Positions 33,267-42,681 of a stretch of 64,000 nt of DNA are shown here, piece after piece. The first letter of the stretch is position 1. Each line of letters starts with the position of its first letter. The notes under the pieces were generated by a model. The model was not told the origin of the DNA, did not search any database, and saw nothing but the letters and a program-made list of their open reading frames with translations. Source of the DNA: Bacteroidales bacterium (GTDB lineage Bacteria > Bacteroidota > Bacteroidia > Bacteroidales > UBA932); assembly GCA_016285455.1 (NCBI GenBank), contig JAEEQS010000003.1, positions 109,173 to 173,172 of the forward strand, in the 5' to 3' direction. Made by a program: the position numbers and the translations under genes.

Positions 33267-34802
33267 ATGAAAAAACAGGTATTCTTCTTTGCTCTGCTGG
33301 CTTTGCTTTTTGGCTCAGCCTCGGCTTTTTCTCAAGATGATGATGAGCTTTCCGCGCTCAAGTTTGATGTACAGAAAGACAGCATATACATTCCGTACGA
33401 ATTCAGAGGCGCCTGGCTCTCCACCGTGGAAAGCATAGACTGGCCAAAAACGCGCATAATGCTGAAGGAGGGAAAGAAAGAAGCCGCCGCGCAGAGAGAG
33501 CAACAGAAGAAAGACCTGGTATCTCTGATAACCAAGATTCATCGATCGGGCTGCAATGCTGTAATGTTTCAGGTAGTTAGCAACACAGACGCTCTTTATC
33601 CGTCAAAGATTCTGCAATGGGCCCCAAGCCTTACAGATACTCCTGGAGAAAGTCCTGGATATGACCCTCTGGCTCTTGCGATTAAGACCGCACATTCTCT
33701 TGGGATGCAGATCCACGCCTGGATAAATCCGCTTAGAATAGGAAAGGTGGATTTCCCGAGAAGGCCGGATAATATCTGCTACACTAAGGCTGAGCTTGTT
33801 CAGGAACACAACGGCCGCCTGTACTGGGATCCGGGTCAGCCTAAGGTCCGCGAATACCTGGGAAATCTTGCCACGGAAATAATGACAAAATACGATCTGG
33901 ACGGATTGCATATAGACGATTATTTCTACCCAGACGGTCTCAAGGGAACAGGAGAGCAGGCAAAACCTCAAAAGGATGAAAAAGTCTGGAACGACGAAAT
34001 CCTCTTCCAGAAATACGGGCAGGGAAAGACTCTGGACCAGTGGAGAGAATCCAATATAGACGAAATCGTAATGGTTATGCACGAGGCGGTTCACAAGACA
34101 AAGCCTTTTGCCGTGTTTGGAGTATCTCCGGCCGGAAGGCTCGTAAACACTCAAGCCCTTTACGCAGATCCTAGAAACTGGGCCGCCCAGGGAACCATAG
34201 ACTATCTTATTCCACAGATTTACTGGCAGCACGGCCACCAGATCGCAGATTTCAAGCAAGTTCTGGACAGTTGGGCCGGCATACTCGGCGATACTCCGGT
34301 AATTGTTGGAATGGCTGCGTACCGATACAAGAGCAAGGCTTTTCCTGAATTCTCTGAATATACTCTCCAGGTAAAAGAATGCAGGGAAGCTCCGTATCTA
34401 AACAATGAATTCAGGCAGAATGTGGCAGGAGAGTGCTGGTTTACAACCCACAACATCATTACAGACGATTTCACTTCAGATATGCTGAACAACTTTTATG
34501 GGGAGGAGGCTGTAGCCCCGAATCTGGGAAAGGGCGTAACAGTTGCATCTCCGGATATATTCAAGATGGGAAGTCATATCAGATGGGGAGAGGTAACGGG
34601 AGCCGATAATTTTGCGGTTTACCTGCTGGAAGACACAGGAGAAAAGACCCCTCTGGGAGGAAAGGTCTGGAGAGCCGTATTCAAGGAGAAATTCCACGGT
34701 TTCATCTACAAATGCAAGCAGAGCGGCAATTACATTGTGCTGTCTTGCAGAGGAGGATACCATTCAGAAAGAAGCAACGTAATTTATATCAAGGCCAAAT
34801 AA
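33267..34802 (+). CDS. Exported glycoside hydrolase-like 10 protein (DUF187/GHL10), first copy
   Basis: A 511-residue protein with a signal peptide (about 1-22, SAFSQ). A TIM-barrel of the GHL10/YngK family covers about 40-390: EFRGAWLSTVESIDWP, SPGYDPLALAIKTAHSLGMQIHAWINP, DLDGLHIDDYFYPDG (likely catalytic acids) and VFGVSPAGRLVNTQALYADP. A small C-terminal beta domain follows. Family members are associated with cell-wall or polysaccharide glycan cleavage, with few tested. The next gene is a paralogue of the same length, and the MscS gene follows that, at gaps of 6 and 15 bases. Confidence 0.9.
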   Translation: MKKQVFFFALLALLFGSASAFSQDDDELSALKFDVQKDSIYIPYEFRGAWLSTVESIDWPKTRIMLKEGKKEAAAQREQQKKDLVSLITKIHRSGCNAVMFQVVSNTDALYPSKILQWAPSLTDTPGESPGYDPLALAIKTAHSLGMQIHAWINPLRIGKVDFPRRPDNICYTKAELVQEHNGRLYWDPGQPKVREYLGNLATEIMTKYDLDGLHIDDYFYPDGLKGTGEQAKPQKDEKVWNDEILFQKYGQGKTLDQWRESNIDEIVMVMHEAVHKTKPFAVFGVSPAGRLVNTQALYADPRNWAAQGTIDYLIPQIYWQHGHQIADFKQVLDSWAGILGDTPVIVGMAAYRYKSKAFPEFSEYTLQVKECREAPYLNNEFRQNVAGECWFTTHNIITDDFTSDMLNNFYGEEAVAPNLGKGVTVASPDIFKMGSHIRWGEVTGADNFAVYLLEDTGEKTPLGGKVWRAVFKEKFHGFIYKCKQSGNYIVLSCRGGYHSERSNVIYIKAK

Positions 34803-34808
34803 GAACAC

Positions 34809-36344
34809 ATGAAAAAACGAATCTTTGGAATAGTTAAAACTTCTTTAATTGCAATAGCGGCTGGTTTGATTGTTTCTGCCTGCGGTGGCAAGTCTGATCT
34901 GGACCCCGATTCCGGAAAGACAGACCCGACCCCAACTCCTACACCAACCCCAGAAAACTACAAATATAACGCTTCTAAAGACAAGTTATTGATATACCAC
35001 GAGTTCAGAGCTTCTTGGCTCACAACGGTGGGCGGCTATGACTGGCCGGCCGGAGTAAAAGATGCTACCCTCCAGCAGAACAATCTCAGAAATATGATTC
35101 ACGGCATAAAGAACGTGAACTGCAATGTTGTCATAATGCAGGTTTGCTGCAATTCAGACGCAATGTGGAAGTCTGACATACTGCCTTGGAGTTCTGTGCT
35201 TACGGGCACTCAGGGAAAAGATCCGGGGTATGACCCACTAGCCCTTGCAATTCAGACGGCGCACGCAGACGGAATGGAAATACACGCCTGGATTAATCCT
35301 ATGAGAGTGGGTGCTGCCTCTTCCGCAAGGGCAGACAATCATCCGTCAAAACTCCATCCAGACTGGGTTCAGCAATATGGAAGCAACCTCTATTGGGATC
35401 CGGCAAATCCTGAAGTAATAGACTATCTGAACAGGATGGCCAAAGAGCTGATGACAAACTATGATCTGGACGGCCTTCATATAGATGATTATTTTTATCC
35501 CGACGGGCTTAAGGCAGATGCCAAGGAATGGGATGACTCTGAAGAATACGCTCTTTACGGCGGCGGGCTGACCCTGGAAAAATGGAGGGAGAGCAATATC
35601 AACAAAGTTGTGAAGGCTCTGTACGATGGAGTACATTCCGTAAAGCCGGATAAGGTGTTTGGAGTATCTCCTGCCGGAAGACTTCCGCTGACCAGATACC
35701 TCTATGCAGATCCTGTACAGTGGGTTGAACAGGGAACTGTGGATTATCTCGCGCCTCAGGTTTACTGGCATCACGGTCATTCCACGGCTCCGTTCCTTCC
35801 TACGATGAATACCTGGAAGGATGTTGCCGTTGCAGGCGGGTCCGCCAAAAAGATACCAGTCATTACCGGTCTTGCGCCTTACCGCCTGGGAGAGACCGGC
35901 TTTACCAACGAAGAGTTCCTGCTGGAGGTTGAAGATTGCCGCAAGGCAGACTGGGTAATCGGCAATATCTGGTTCCGTACCGCCCATCTTCTGGCATCGA
36001 GCTTTGCCAGCTACGTCCGCAGCACTATCTATCCGAGAGAAAGCCTCATTCCTAAAGTGGGCAAAGGCTTTGACAACACTTCCGCCGCTCCGGCCGCCCC
36101 AACAATATCGCTGAGCGGAAAGACAATAAAATGGACTGCAGTAGCTGGTACAGACGGATATGCTTTGTATGAACTTGTAAAACAGTCCACCTCAAGCAGC
36201 GGCGCCGTTACCTGGAAGGCTGAGCTTGTGACAAAGGGAGATGACCTGCTCCAATATATGGGGACTTCCAAGAAGAATTATGCCGTGCTTTCCTTCAAGG
36301 GAAAGAATTACAGCAAGCTTTCTTCTGTAGTTTATGTAGAATAG
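34809..36344 (+). CDS. GHL10 glycoside hydrolase-like lipoprotein, second copy
   Basis: A 511-residue paralogue of the preceding protein, but made as a lipoprotein: the signal peptide ends VSACGG with Cys as the anchor, followed by a Pro/Thr repeat linker (TDPTPTPTPTPEN). The barrel motifs match those of the first copy: EFRASWLTTVGGYDWP, DPGYDPLALAIQTAHADGMEIHAWINP, DLDGLHIDDYFYPDG and FGVSPAGRLPLTRYLYADP. A C-terminal fibronectin-like stretch (APAAPTISLSGKTIKWTAVAGTDGYALYEL) ends the protein. The pair looks like an old tandem duplication with one copy soluble and one tethered. Substrate unknown. Confidence 0.9.
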   Translation: MKKRIFGIVKTSLIAIAAGLIVSACGGKSDLDPDSGKTDPTPTPTPTPENYKYNASKDKLLIYHEFRASWLTTVGGYDWPAGVKDATLQQNNLRNMIHGIKNVNCNVVIMQVCCNSDAMWKSDILPWSSVLTGTQGKDPGYDPLALAIQTAHADGMEIHAWINPMRVGAASSARADNHPSKLHPDWVQQYGSNLYWDPANPEVIDYLNRMAKELMTNYDLDGLHIDDYFYPDGLKADAKEWDDSEEYALYGGGLTLEKWRESNINKVVKALYDGVHSVKPDKVFGVSPAGRLPLTRYLYADPVQWVEQGTVDYLAPQVYWHHGHSTAPFLPTMNTWKDVAVAGGSAKKIPVITGLAPYRLGETGFTNEEFLLEVEDCRKADWVIGNIWFRTAHLLASSFASYVRSTIYPRESLIPKVGKGFDNTSAAPAAPTISLSGKTIKWTAVAGTDGYALYELVKQSTSSSGAVTWKAELVTKGDDLLQYMGTSKKNYAVLSFKGKNYSKLSSVVYVE

Positions 36345-36359
36345 AATCTGTTTTCAACG

Positions 36360-39300
36360 ATGAAGAAATTTTTAAGAGTAACGCTGCTTCTGGTTCTGCT
36401 TTTCGGTATCATTGAACCGGTTGCCGCAGTTTTTGAAGAAAGGGATCTGACCCAAACCCTCAGGGTTCTCAAGGTAGAACTTCGCCGAGCCCACAAGCGC
36501 ACCGCCAAGTCGCGCCAGATGATCCGAGCCACCAGGCAGAGTCAGCAGAAGCAGATGGTAGAGCTTATGGAGGAATGCAACGAGCTGGCCATTATCCTTT
36601 ACTCCCAAAAACAGAACTTCACTTTCGACCTTACCTATGCGCTGGAAGAAGTTTCCGACCGCTACCACGATTTCTCCCGCAACCGACGTCCGTTCACGGA
36701 TATTATAGCGCAGATAGACATTGAAATAGAGAGGTACCAGAAACTGATCCATACCCTCAAGCGCCTTCCTCCTGCACTGATTGACGAACTAGACACTCTC
36801 GGCGGAACAGATTCAACGATAATCCTGGCATCCCAGCTTCAGGAAGAAATCAGGAGTCTGCACCAGAAAAACGCCGGCAAGATTTTTCCAGGTGTAAAGA
36901 AGAAAGAAGTACAGCAAGACAACCAGCAGGCTCCAGAAGAAGAGGAAGATGATGACGACGATGACGACGATGAGAAAGAATATTCCGGAAGCATATTGCG
37001 AAGTCTTGCCAAAACCATTTTTACAGGAAGCGTAGACCAGTCAGATGATGAAGAATTTGAAAACGGCAATAAGGCAAAGCCTTCTTCAGATACATCTTAT
37101 AACTCGGCGATTATTGCCGTGAGTGCAGACGGGCGCACGGTGAACGCCAATCCGGAAGACTCTGCGGCTGTTGCCCAGAATGTGGAATACGCTTTCCTTC
37201 TGACTGGAAAATCTCTTCAGAACAGAGACAGTTGCATATTCTATGCGCAAGGGCTTTTGGAAATGTATGAAGCCTCCAAAGAATCCATTGTAGCAGACAG
37301 TACCAATTACGACGCCACTTGGCAACAGCTTCAGGAGGCGTACAATTATGCCATTGAAAGGTACAACGATGTTCAGAAGAAAATATTCATAGACGGCCAG
37401 ATGGGATATTATACAATACTGAGCCGCTTCTCCCGCACTTGGAACAGGGTCAAGAACGATGTAAATGACAAATGGGCCGCCGCTAACACCAAGGGCATAA
37501 GAAGCCAGTGGAGACTTCAGACAATGGTTGGCCTTATCCTCTTTGTGCTGTTCTATCTGGGTATAGCTGTCGTATTGAGCCATCTCATAATCCGGCTTTT
37601 GAAAAAGAAAATCAAATACTTCCAGACAGAAAGATTCCGCCAGCACGGAATATGCCTGATATTGCTTTTGATAGTGACAATCTTTGGATTGGCCATCTCG
37701 ATTGCGATGCTGTTCTCCCAGCAGAATTTCCTCAAGCTGGCAACGCGGCTTCTGGTAGAATTCGCCTGGCTGCTTGGCGCCATCTTCCTGTCTTTTACTA
37801 TCCGTTTGAGGGGAGACCAGGTAAAGAGCAGCATCAGAGCCTATCTTCCAATAATGGTGCTTTGCCTCATCATTATCTTCATTAGGATTTCCTTCTCCCC
37901 GAATACTCTCATCAACATTATTCTGCCTCCGCTTCTCCTTATTTTCACCTACTGGCAGTGGAGAATATGCAGCAGGATGAGATATACAGACAACACGGGG
38001 GCTACAAAACGCCCTGGCCTGAGACGCCTTAAAAAGAAATCCCCGGTGGTTGAATTAGGATCAACTGCAGAGAAGAAGAAAAACAGACACCTAAATGTTC
38101 AGTTCCCAGACTATATCTACAACTACATAACCCTTACGGTTCTTACGGCAACTACTATTCTATCTTTGAGCGGATATGTTCTGCTGAGCATTCTGATCAT
38201 AATCTGGTGGATATTCCAGTTGTCTGTTATACAAACGATTACCGCGGCGTCGGATCTCCTTAAGATTTACTACGACAGATATATGGTTAAGAGGAAGATG
38301 GCCTACAGGATAAACCACGGCTTCCTTATCAACCAGAAAGTCAAAGGTTCCTACATAGAAGTAACCTGGCTCTACGACATACTAAGAAAAGCGGTTATTC
38401 CGTTCTTTACAGTATGGAGCATTCCTCTCTGCCTTTATATGGCTTCCAACGTGTTCGACCTTTCAAATGTCGCGGTATCTTATCTGAAGCTGGATTTCCT
38501 GAGCTACAAAGTGATAAATCTGTCGGTGACCAAGATTCTCACCGCCGTTTCCCTGGCCTTTGTATTCAATTGCATAGGATATCTGGCAAAGGCGTTCTAC
38601 AGAGTGTTCAAGATAAGGTCTGTGCTTGCCCGCACGGGCCAGAAGGAGCTGCCTGAAAACATGATTAATTTCACCCTCGCAAACTCCATCATAAGCATCA
38701 TAACCTGGGGCGCTTACATCATAACCTGCTTCATATTGCTGCACATTCCTTCAACGGCTATTTCAATTGTCAGCGCAGGTCTTGCAACCGGTATCGGTTT
38801 CGCCCTCAAAGATGTTATCAACAACTTCTTCTACGGAGTTTCCCTAATGAGCGGAAGACTAAGGGTTGGAGACTATGTGGAATGTGACGATGTAAGGGGC
38901 GTGGTAGACAGCATCAACTACCAGAGCACTCTTATTGAGACTGAATACGGAAGCATTATGGCTTTCCCTAACGCCAACCTTTTCCAGAAGAATTTCAAGA
39001 ACCTTACCAGAAATAACGCTTACGAGCTTCTGATTCTGCCTGTAGGAGTCCAGTACGGTTCAGACGTTGCAAAGGTGAGGGAGCTTTTGAAAAAGGCGCT
39101 GATAAAGCTCAACGTAAAAGACAAGTACGGAAGAAACGTGCTTAATCCTAAATACGGAATTGTCGTCCGCCTTGCCGAGTTTGGAGACAGCAGCATTGTG
39201 CTCAAGGTTTACCAGCAGGTGCTTGTCACCGAACGCTATGTCTATATGGCAGCAGCGAATGAGACTATCTACAATACTCTGAACGCCAACGGCATTACGA

Positions 39301-39425
39301 TACCGTTCCCTCAGAGAGACGTATATATCAAGCAGGTGCTTTCAGACAAGGCAAAAGAAGAGGATGCGGACTCTTCCGAAGAAGGCAATCCACATCCTGA
39401 TAAAAAGCACAAGTGGTTCTTGTAA
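36360..39425 (+). CDS. Large MscS-family mechanosensitive channel (MscK-like)
   Basis: A 1021-residue inner-membrane protein. A signal-like N-terminus precedes a helical extracytoplasmic domain of about 350 residues (LRVLKVELRRAHKRTAKS ...) with an acidic run EEEEDDDDDDDDEKEY near residue 195. Several TM segments begin at about 380. The MscS pore and beta domain lie at the C-terminus: SAGLATGIGFALKDVINNFFYGVSLMSGRLRVGDYVE, then NLFQKNFKNLTRN. Such channels release solutes on hypo-osmotic shock. Short gaps link it to two wall-glycan-hydrolase-like genes. The final base touches the end of kbl. Confidence 0.9.
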   Translation: MKKFLRVTLLLVLLFGIIEPVAAVFEERDLTQTLRVLKVELRRAHKRTAKSRQMIRATRQSQQKQMVELMEECNELAIILYSQKQNFTFDLTYALEEVSDRYHDFSRNRRPFTDIIAQIDIEIERYQKLIHTLKRLPPALIDELDTLGGTDSTIILASQLQEEIRSLHQKNAGKIFPGVKKKEVQQDNQQAPEEEEDDDDDDDDEKEYSGSILRSLAKTIFTGSVDQSDDEEFENGNKAKPSSDTSYNSAIIAVSADGRTVNANPEDSAAVAQNVEYAFLLTGKSLQNRDSCIFYAQGLLEMYEASKESIVADSTNYDATWQQLQEAYNYAIERYNDVQKKIFIDGQMGYYTILSRFSRTWNRVKNDVNDKWAAANTKGIRSQWRLQTMVGLILFVLFYLGIAVVLSHLIIRLLKKKIKYFQTERFRQHGICLILLLIVTIFGLAISIAMLFSQQNFLKLATRLLVEFAWLLGAIFLSFTIRLRGDQVKSSIRAYLPIMVLCLIIIFIRISFSPNTLINIILPPLLLIFTYWQWRICSRMRYTDNTGATKRPGLRRLKKKSPVVELGSTAEKKKNRHLNVQFPDYIYNYITLTVLTATTILSLSGYVLLSILIIIWWIFQLSVIQTITAASDLLKIYYDRYMVKRKMAYRINHGFLINQKVKGSYIEVTWLYDILRKAVIPFFTVWSIPLCLYMASNVFDLSNVAVSYLKLDFLSYKVINLSVTKILTAVSLAFVFNCIGYLAKAFYRVFKIRSVLARTGQKELPENMINFTLANSIISIITWGAYIITCFILLHIPSTAISIVSAGLATGIGFALKDVINNFFYGVSLMSGRLRVGDYVECDDVRGVVDSINYQSTLIETEYGSIMAFPNANLFQKNFKNLTRNNAYELLILPVGVQYGSDVAKVRELLKKALIKLNVKDKYGRNVLNPKYGIVVRLAEFGDSSIVLKVYQQVLVTERYVYMAAANETIYNTLNANGITIPFPQRDVYIKQVLSDKAKEEDADSSEEGNPHPDKKHKWFL

Positions 39426-40616
39426 TTACTTGAGAACCTTCAGTTCCTTGCCGATCTTTGTGAAGGCCGCAACTGCGCGGTCCAGCTGCTTCTTTGAGTG
39501 GCCGGCTGAAACCTGCACGCGGATTCGTGCAAGATCCTTAGGCACTACCGGATAGTAGAAGCCTACAACATAGATTCCTTCATCCAGAAGTTTGGAGGCC
39601 ATCTGCTGGCTCAGCTTTGCGTCATAGAGCATTATGGCGCAGATAGCGCTCTGGGTAGGCTTGATATCGAAGCCGGCTTTCTTCATCTTGTCCACAAAGT
39701 AGGCGGTGTTCTCGTGGAGCTTATCCTGAAGCTTGTTGGTGCGGCTCATCATATTGAACATCTCTATTCCGGCGGCTGCAACCATCGGAGGAATTGAGTT
39801 GGAGAAAAGGTAAGGGCGAGACCTTTGTCTGAGCATCGCGATAATCTCCTTCTTTCCGGTGGTGAATCCTCCAACGGCACCGCCGAAGCTCTTTCCGAGT
39901 GTTCCGGTCAGGATCTCAACCTTGCCCCTTAGCTTGTAGAGCTCTGTTGTGCCTCTTCCGGTCTTTCCCACAACGCCTGCGGAGTGGCTTTCGTCTACCA
40001 TCACCATTGCGTCGTATTTCTTTGCCAGGGCGTAGATCTTGTCAACCGGAGCAACGTTTCCGTCCATAGAGAAGACTCCATCGGTGACAACGATTCTGAA
40101 CCTTTGCTTCTGGGCTTTCTTCAGGCAGTCTTCAAGCTCTGCCATATCTGCGTTGGCGTATCTGTAACGTACAGCCTTGCAGAGCCTTACGCCGTCTATA
40201 ATAGAGGCGTGGTTGAGGGCGTCTGAGATTATGGCGTCGTTTTCTCCAAGCAGAGGCTCAAAGACTCCGCCGTTTGCGTCGAAGCAGGAAGTGTAGAGGA
40301 TTGTGTCTTCCGTTCCAAAGAATTCGGAGATTTTCTCCTCCAGTTTCTTCTGCAGGTCTCCGGTTCCGCAGATGAACCTTACGGAGCTCATTCCGTAGCC
40401 GTGGCTGTCAAGAGCCTTCTTGGCGGCGTTTATCAGCCTTGGATTGTCGCTGAGGCCAAGATAGTTGTTGGCGCAGAAATTCAGCACGTGCTTTCCGCCT
40501 TTGACGGTAATGTCTGCCCTCTGAGGGGATGTGATCACCCTTTCTTCCTTATAGAGTCCGGCTTTCTTGATTGAGCTGAGCTCTTTTTTCAGGTAAGATT
40601 GAAAATTCTTGTACAT
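39426..40616 (-). CDS. kbl: Glycine C-acetyltransferase (2-amino-3-ketobutyrate CoA ligase)
   Basis: A 396-residue PLP enzyme of the alpha-oxoamine synthase family that joins glycine and acetyl-CoA or runs in reverse in threonine breakdown. The protein aligns end to end with E. coli Kbl as I recall it: NFCANNYLGLSDNPRLI, SVRFICGTGDLQKKLE, VDESHSAGVVGKTGRG and the PLP Lys in TGTLGKSFGGAVGG. The serine palmitoyltransferase relatives common in Bacteroidales are more diverged, so Kbl is preferred. No threonine dehydrogenase gene is adjacent. Confidence 0.93.
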   Translation of the reverse strand: MYKNFQSYLKKELSSIKKAGLYKEERVITSPQRADITVKGGKHVLNFCANNYLGLSDNPRLINAAKKALDSHGYGMSSVRFICGTGDLQKKLEEKISEFFGTEDTILYTSCFDANGGVFEPLLGENDAIISDALNHASIIDGVRLCKAVRYRYANADMAELEDCLKKAQKQRFRIVVTDGVFSMDGNVAPVDKIYALAKKYDAMVMVDESHSAGVVGKTGRGTTELYKLRGKVEILTGTLGKSFGGAVGGFTTGKKEIIAMLRQRSRPYLFSNSIPPMVAAAGIEMFNMMSRTNKLQDKLHENTAYFVDKMKKAGFDIKPTQSAICAIMLYDAKLSQQMASKLLDEGIYVVGFYYPVVPKDLARIRVQVSAGHSKKQLDRAVAAFTKIGKELKVLK

Positions 40617-40647
40617 ATAGATTGTAGTTTTTAGTTGCTTGCTATAA

Positions 40648-40655
40648 CAAATGTA
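40648..40655 (-). promoter_or_regulatory. Candidate -7 box (TACATTTG) for kbl
   Basis: TAnnTTTG on the minus strand 31 bases before the kbl ATG. No clear -33 element. For the divergent trxA only a degenerate GATATTTG is seen. Confidence 0.45.
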
Positions 40656-40720
40656 AGATTTCTGAAAAATAAATGCTAATTTAGCAGACGGATATTTGAA
40701 ACAAATTAATCTGAACAGTT

Positions 40721-41038
40721 ATGGAAATTAATGTAACCGATTCCAATTTCAAGGAAGTTGTCCTGGACGCCAAGCTTCCGGTTATGGTGGATTTCTGGGC
40801 AACCTGGTGTGGCCCTTGCCGTATGGTGGCTCCTATAGTAGAGCAACTTGCAAAGGAGTATGAAGGAAAAGCCGTTATTGCCAAGTGCAATGTGGAAGAA
40901 GCCGAGCAGGCTCCTGTAAACTACGGAATCCGCAACATTCCTACGCTTCTGTTCTTCAAAGACGGAGAACTCAAAGACAAAATGGTGGGATCCAACACCA
41001 AAGAGGCCATAGAGGCCAAGCTCAAGGCTTTGCTTTAA
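40721..41038 (+). CDS. trxA: Thioredoxin
   Basis: A 105-residue cytoplasmic redox protein. The active site is FWATWCGPC (Cys30 and Cys33), and the cis-Pro is in GIRNIPTLLFF. No signal peptide. It reduces protein disulfides using electrons from thioredoxin reductase, which is not in the window. The outer-membrane barrel gene follows 17 bases later and the prenyl synthase after it, so a mixed operon is likely. Confidence 0.97.
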   Translation: MEINVTDSNFKEVVLDAKLPVMVDFWATWCGPCRMVAPIVEQLAKEYEGKAVIAKCNVEEAEQAPVNYGIRNIPTLLFFKDGELKDKMVGSNTKEAIEAKLKALL

Positions 41039-41055
41039 ACCAAAAAACAACCGAT

Positions 41056-41676
41056 ATGAAAAAGACTTTACAATTTGCAGTAGCAGGTCTTGTACTTGCA
41101 CTGATGATTGCCTCTGCGCCTAAGAAGGCTCAGGCTCAGTTCGGCGTAAAGGCCGGTATCTACACCGCTCATTTTTCAGACATTAAGAGCAAGGAATTCA
41201 AGCTGAAAGACAACGTAGGCTTCCAGGCCGGTGTTCTCTACAAGATGCACGTTACTCCTAGCTTTGTAGTTCAGCCGGAACTTCTGTATGTTCAGAAGAA
41301 CGCTACACTGGAAAGCAAAGATCCAGGAACTATTGAGAAGGAGAAACTGAACCTTAGCTTTATGCAGCTTCCTGTAAGCCTTCAGTATGGTCCTAACCTT
41401 GTGGTTGCCCGGCCATTCGTTCAGGTTGTACCATATATCAGCTATGCAATTGGAAAGAGCGATGATGTTGGCTCCTGGAGTGATGTGAACAGATTTACCG
41501 GCGGTATCGGACTCGGTGCCGGAGTGGATGTCTGGAAAATCCAGTTCAACGTAAGGTACAATTGGGATATTACCAAGGTCGGCGATGGAGAGAAGAGCAC
41601 CTTTACTGCAGCCGGCCGAGAGTGGAAGGCTTCCAAGTCTAGAGGCATTGAATTCTCCGTTGGAATTACTTTCTAG
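41056..41676 (+). CDS. Outer-membrane beta-barrel protein (porin family)
   Basis: A 206-residue exported protein. The track's long ORF begins inside trxA; the ATG at 41056 starts a clear signal peptide (MKKTLQFAVAGLVLALMIAS ... KAQAQ). The mature part begins FGVKAGIYTAHF and shows alternating strands (VVQPELLYVQKNAT, SFMQLPVSLQYGPN, GIGLGAGVDVWKIQFNVRYNW), ending with Phe (FSVGITF). It belongs to the same broad barrel family as the 31.8 kb gene. Ligand or channel function is unknown. Confidence 0.85.
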   Translation: MKKTLQFAVAGLVLALMIASAPKKAQAQFGVKAGIYTAHFSDIKSKEFKLKDNVGFQAGVLYKMHVTPSFVVQPELLYVQKNATLESKDPGTIEKEKLNLSFMQLPVSLQYGPNLVVARPFVQVVPYISYAIGKSDDVGSWSDVNRFTGGIGLGAGVDVWKIQFNVRYNWDITKVGDGEKSTFTAAGREWKASKSRGIEFSVGITF

Positions 41677-41682
41677 CATTTG

Positions 41683-42681
41683 ATGACTACCACGCAGGAC
41701 GCAAGAGAGCTTTTAGGGTCTGACTTTGAAAAATATCGTCAGACCCTATCTGTAGCAATACAGTCTCCGGAACCTTATCTGGAGGCTATAAACCGCTATG
41801 TCCTAGGTGGCAGGAGCAAGGAGATAAGACCAGTTGTCTGTCTTCTTGCCGCCCGTTGCTGCGGAAAGCTTTCTTATGCTAACTATTGCTGCGCGGCGGC
41901 TTCGGAGATGCTCCATACTGCAACCCTGATTCACGACGATGTTGCAGATCAGGCCACAATGCGGCGCGGGGCTCCTTCTATAGCCGCTATGTTCGGTCCT
42001 GCGGCAGCCGTGCTTACTGGAGATTTCTGGCTTAGCCGCTCCCTTCATCTTCTGGCCAAATACTGCAGTCCTGAAATAATAGACTGCTTTGCTGAATCTG
42101 TAAAGAAAATGAGTGAAGGAGAGCTTCTTCAGCTAGACAAGGCAGACAAGCTGGATACTACGGAAGAAGACTATTTCACAATCATTTACGGCAAGACCGC
42201 AGCCCTTTTTGTTGCGGCCGTAAAATCTGCAGCCCTGGCCGTTGGGGCAGATGAAAAATCAACAGAGGCTCTGGTTGGCTATGCAGAAAATCTGGGCCTT
42301 GCCTTCCAGATAAGAGACGATATCTTTGACTACTCTCCAGACATTCAAACCGGCAAGGTTGCAGGGGCGGACGTCAAAGAAAGAAAGATAACCCTTCCGC
42401 TGATAGGAGCCTTGAAAAACGCTCCGTCCAAAGCGCCGGCGATTCTTTCAAGAATTGGGCAGATAGAATCTGTCTTTATGAAGGAAGTAACTGAAGCAGA
42501 AGCCAAAATCATTGCAGACACAACGGCCTTTGTAAGAGAAAACGGAGGGCTGGAATATGCCCAGGCTCGCCTGGAAAAGCATACAGTTCTGGCCAAGGAA
42601 GCTCTTGAAAAAATACAGCCGTCAAAAGATCGGGAGATGCTTTCCGCTATTGCAGAATATGTTGGCAGACGCCTGACATAA
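41683..42681 (+). CDS. Polyprenyl diphosphate synthase (long-chain)
   Basis: A 332-residue trans-prenyltransferase that extends farnesyl diphosphate with isopentenyl units, most likely for the menaquinone side chain. Both Asp-rich motifs are present: LIHDDVADQATMRRG (DDVAD at 85-89) and FQIRDDIFDYSPD. The track's first codon at 41680 is a TTG; the ATG at 41683 is used. IspB/HepT-like length fits. Its last 35 bases overlap the convergent M20 peptidase gene. Chain length cannot be read with confidence. Confidence 0.9.
   Translation: MTTTQDARELLGSDFEKYRQTLSVAIQSPEPYLEAINRYVLGGRSKEIRPVVCLLAARCCGKLSYANYCCAAASEMLHTATLIHDDVADQATMRRGAPSIAAMFGPAAAVLTGDFWLSRSLHLLAKYCSPEIIDCFAESVKKMSEGELLQLDKADKLDTTEEDYFTIIYGKTAALFVAAVKSAALAVGADEKSTEALVGYAENLGLAFQIRDDIFDYSPDIQTGKVAGADVKERKITLPLIGALKNAPSKAPAILSRIGQIESVFMKEVTEAEAKIIADTTAFVRENGGLEYAQARLEKHTVLAKEALEKIQPSKDREMLSAIAEYVGRRLT

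Noticed and set aside
39426-40616. kbl as serine palmitoyltransferase for sphingolipids
   Set aside because: Bacteroidales do have that enzyme, but this protein follows Kbl over its whole length, including SVRFICGTGDLQKKLE and GTLGKSFGGAVGG.
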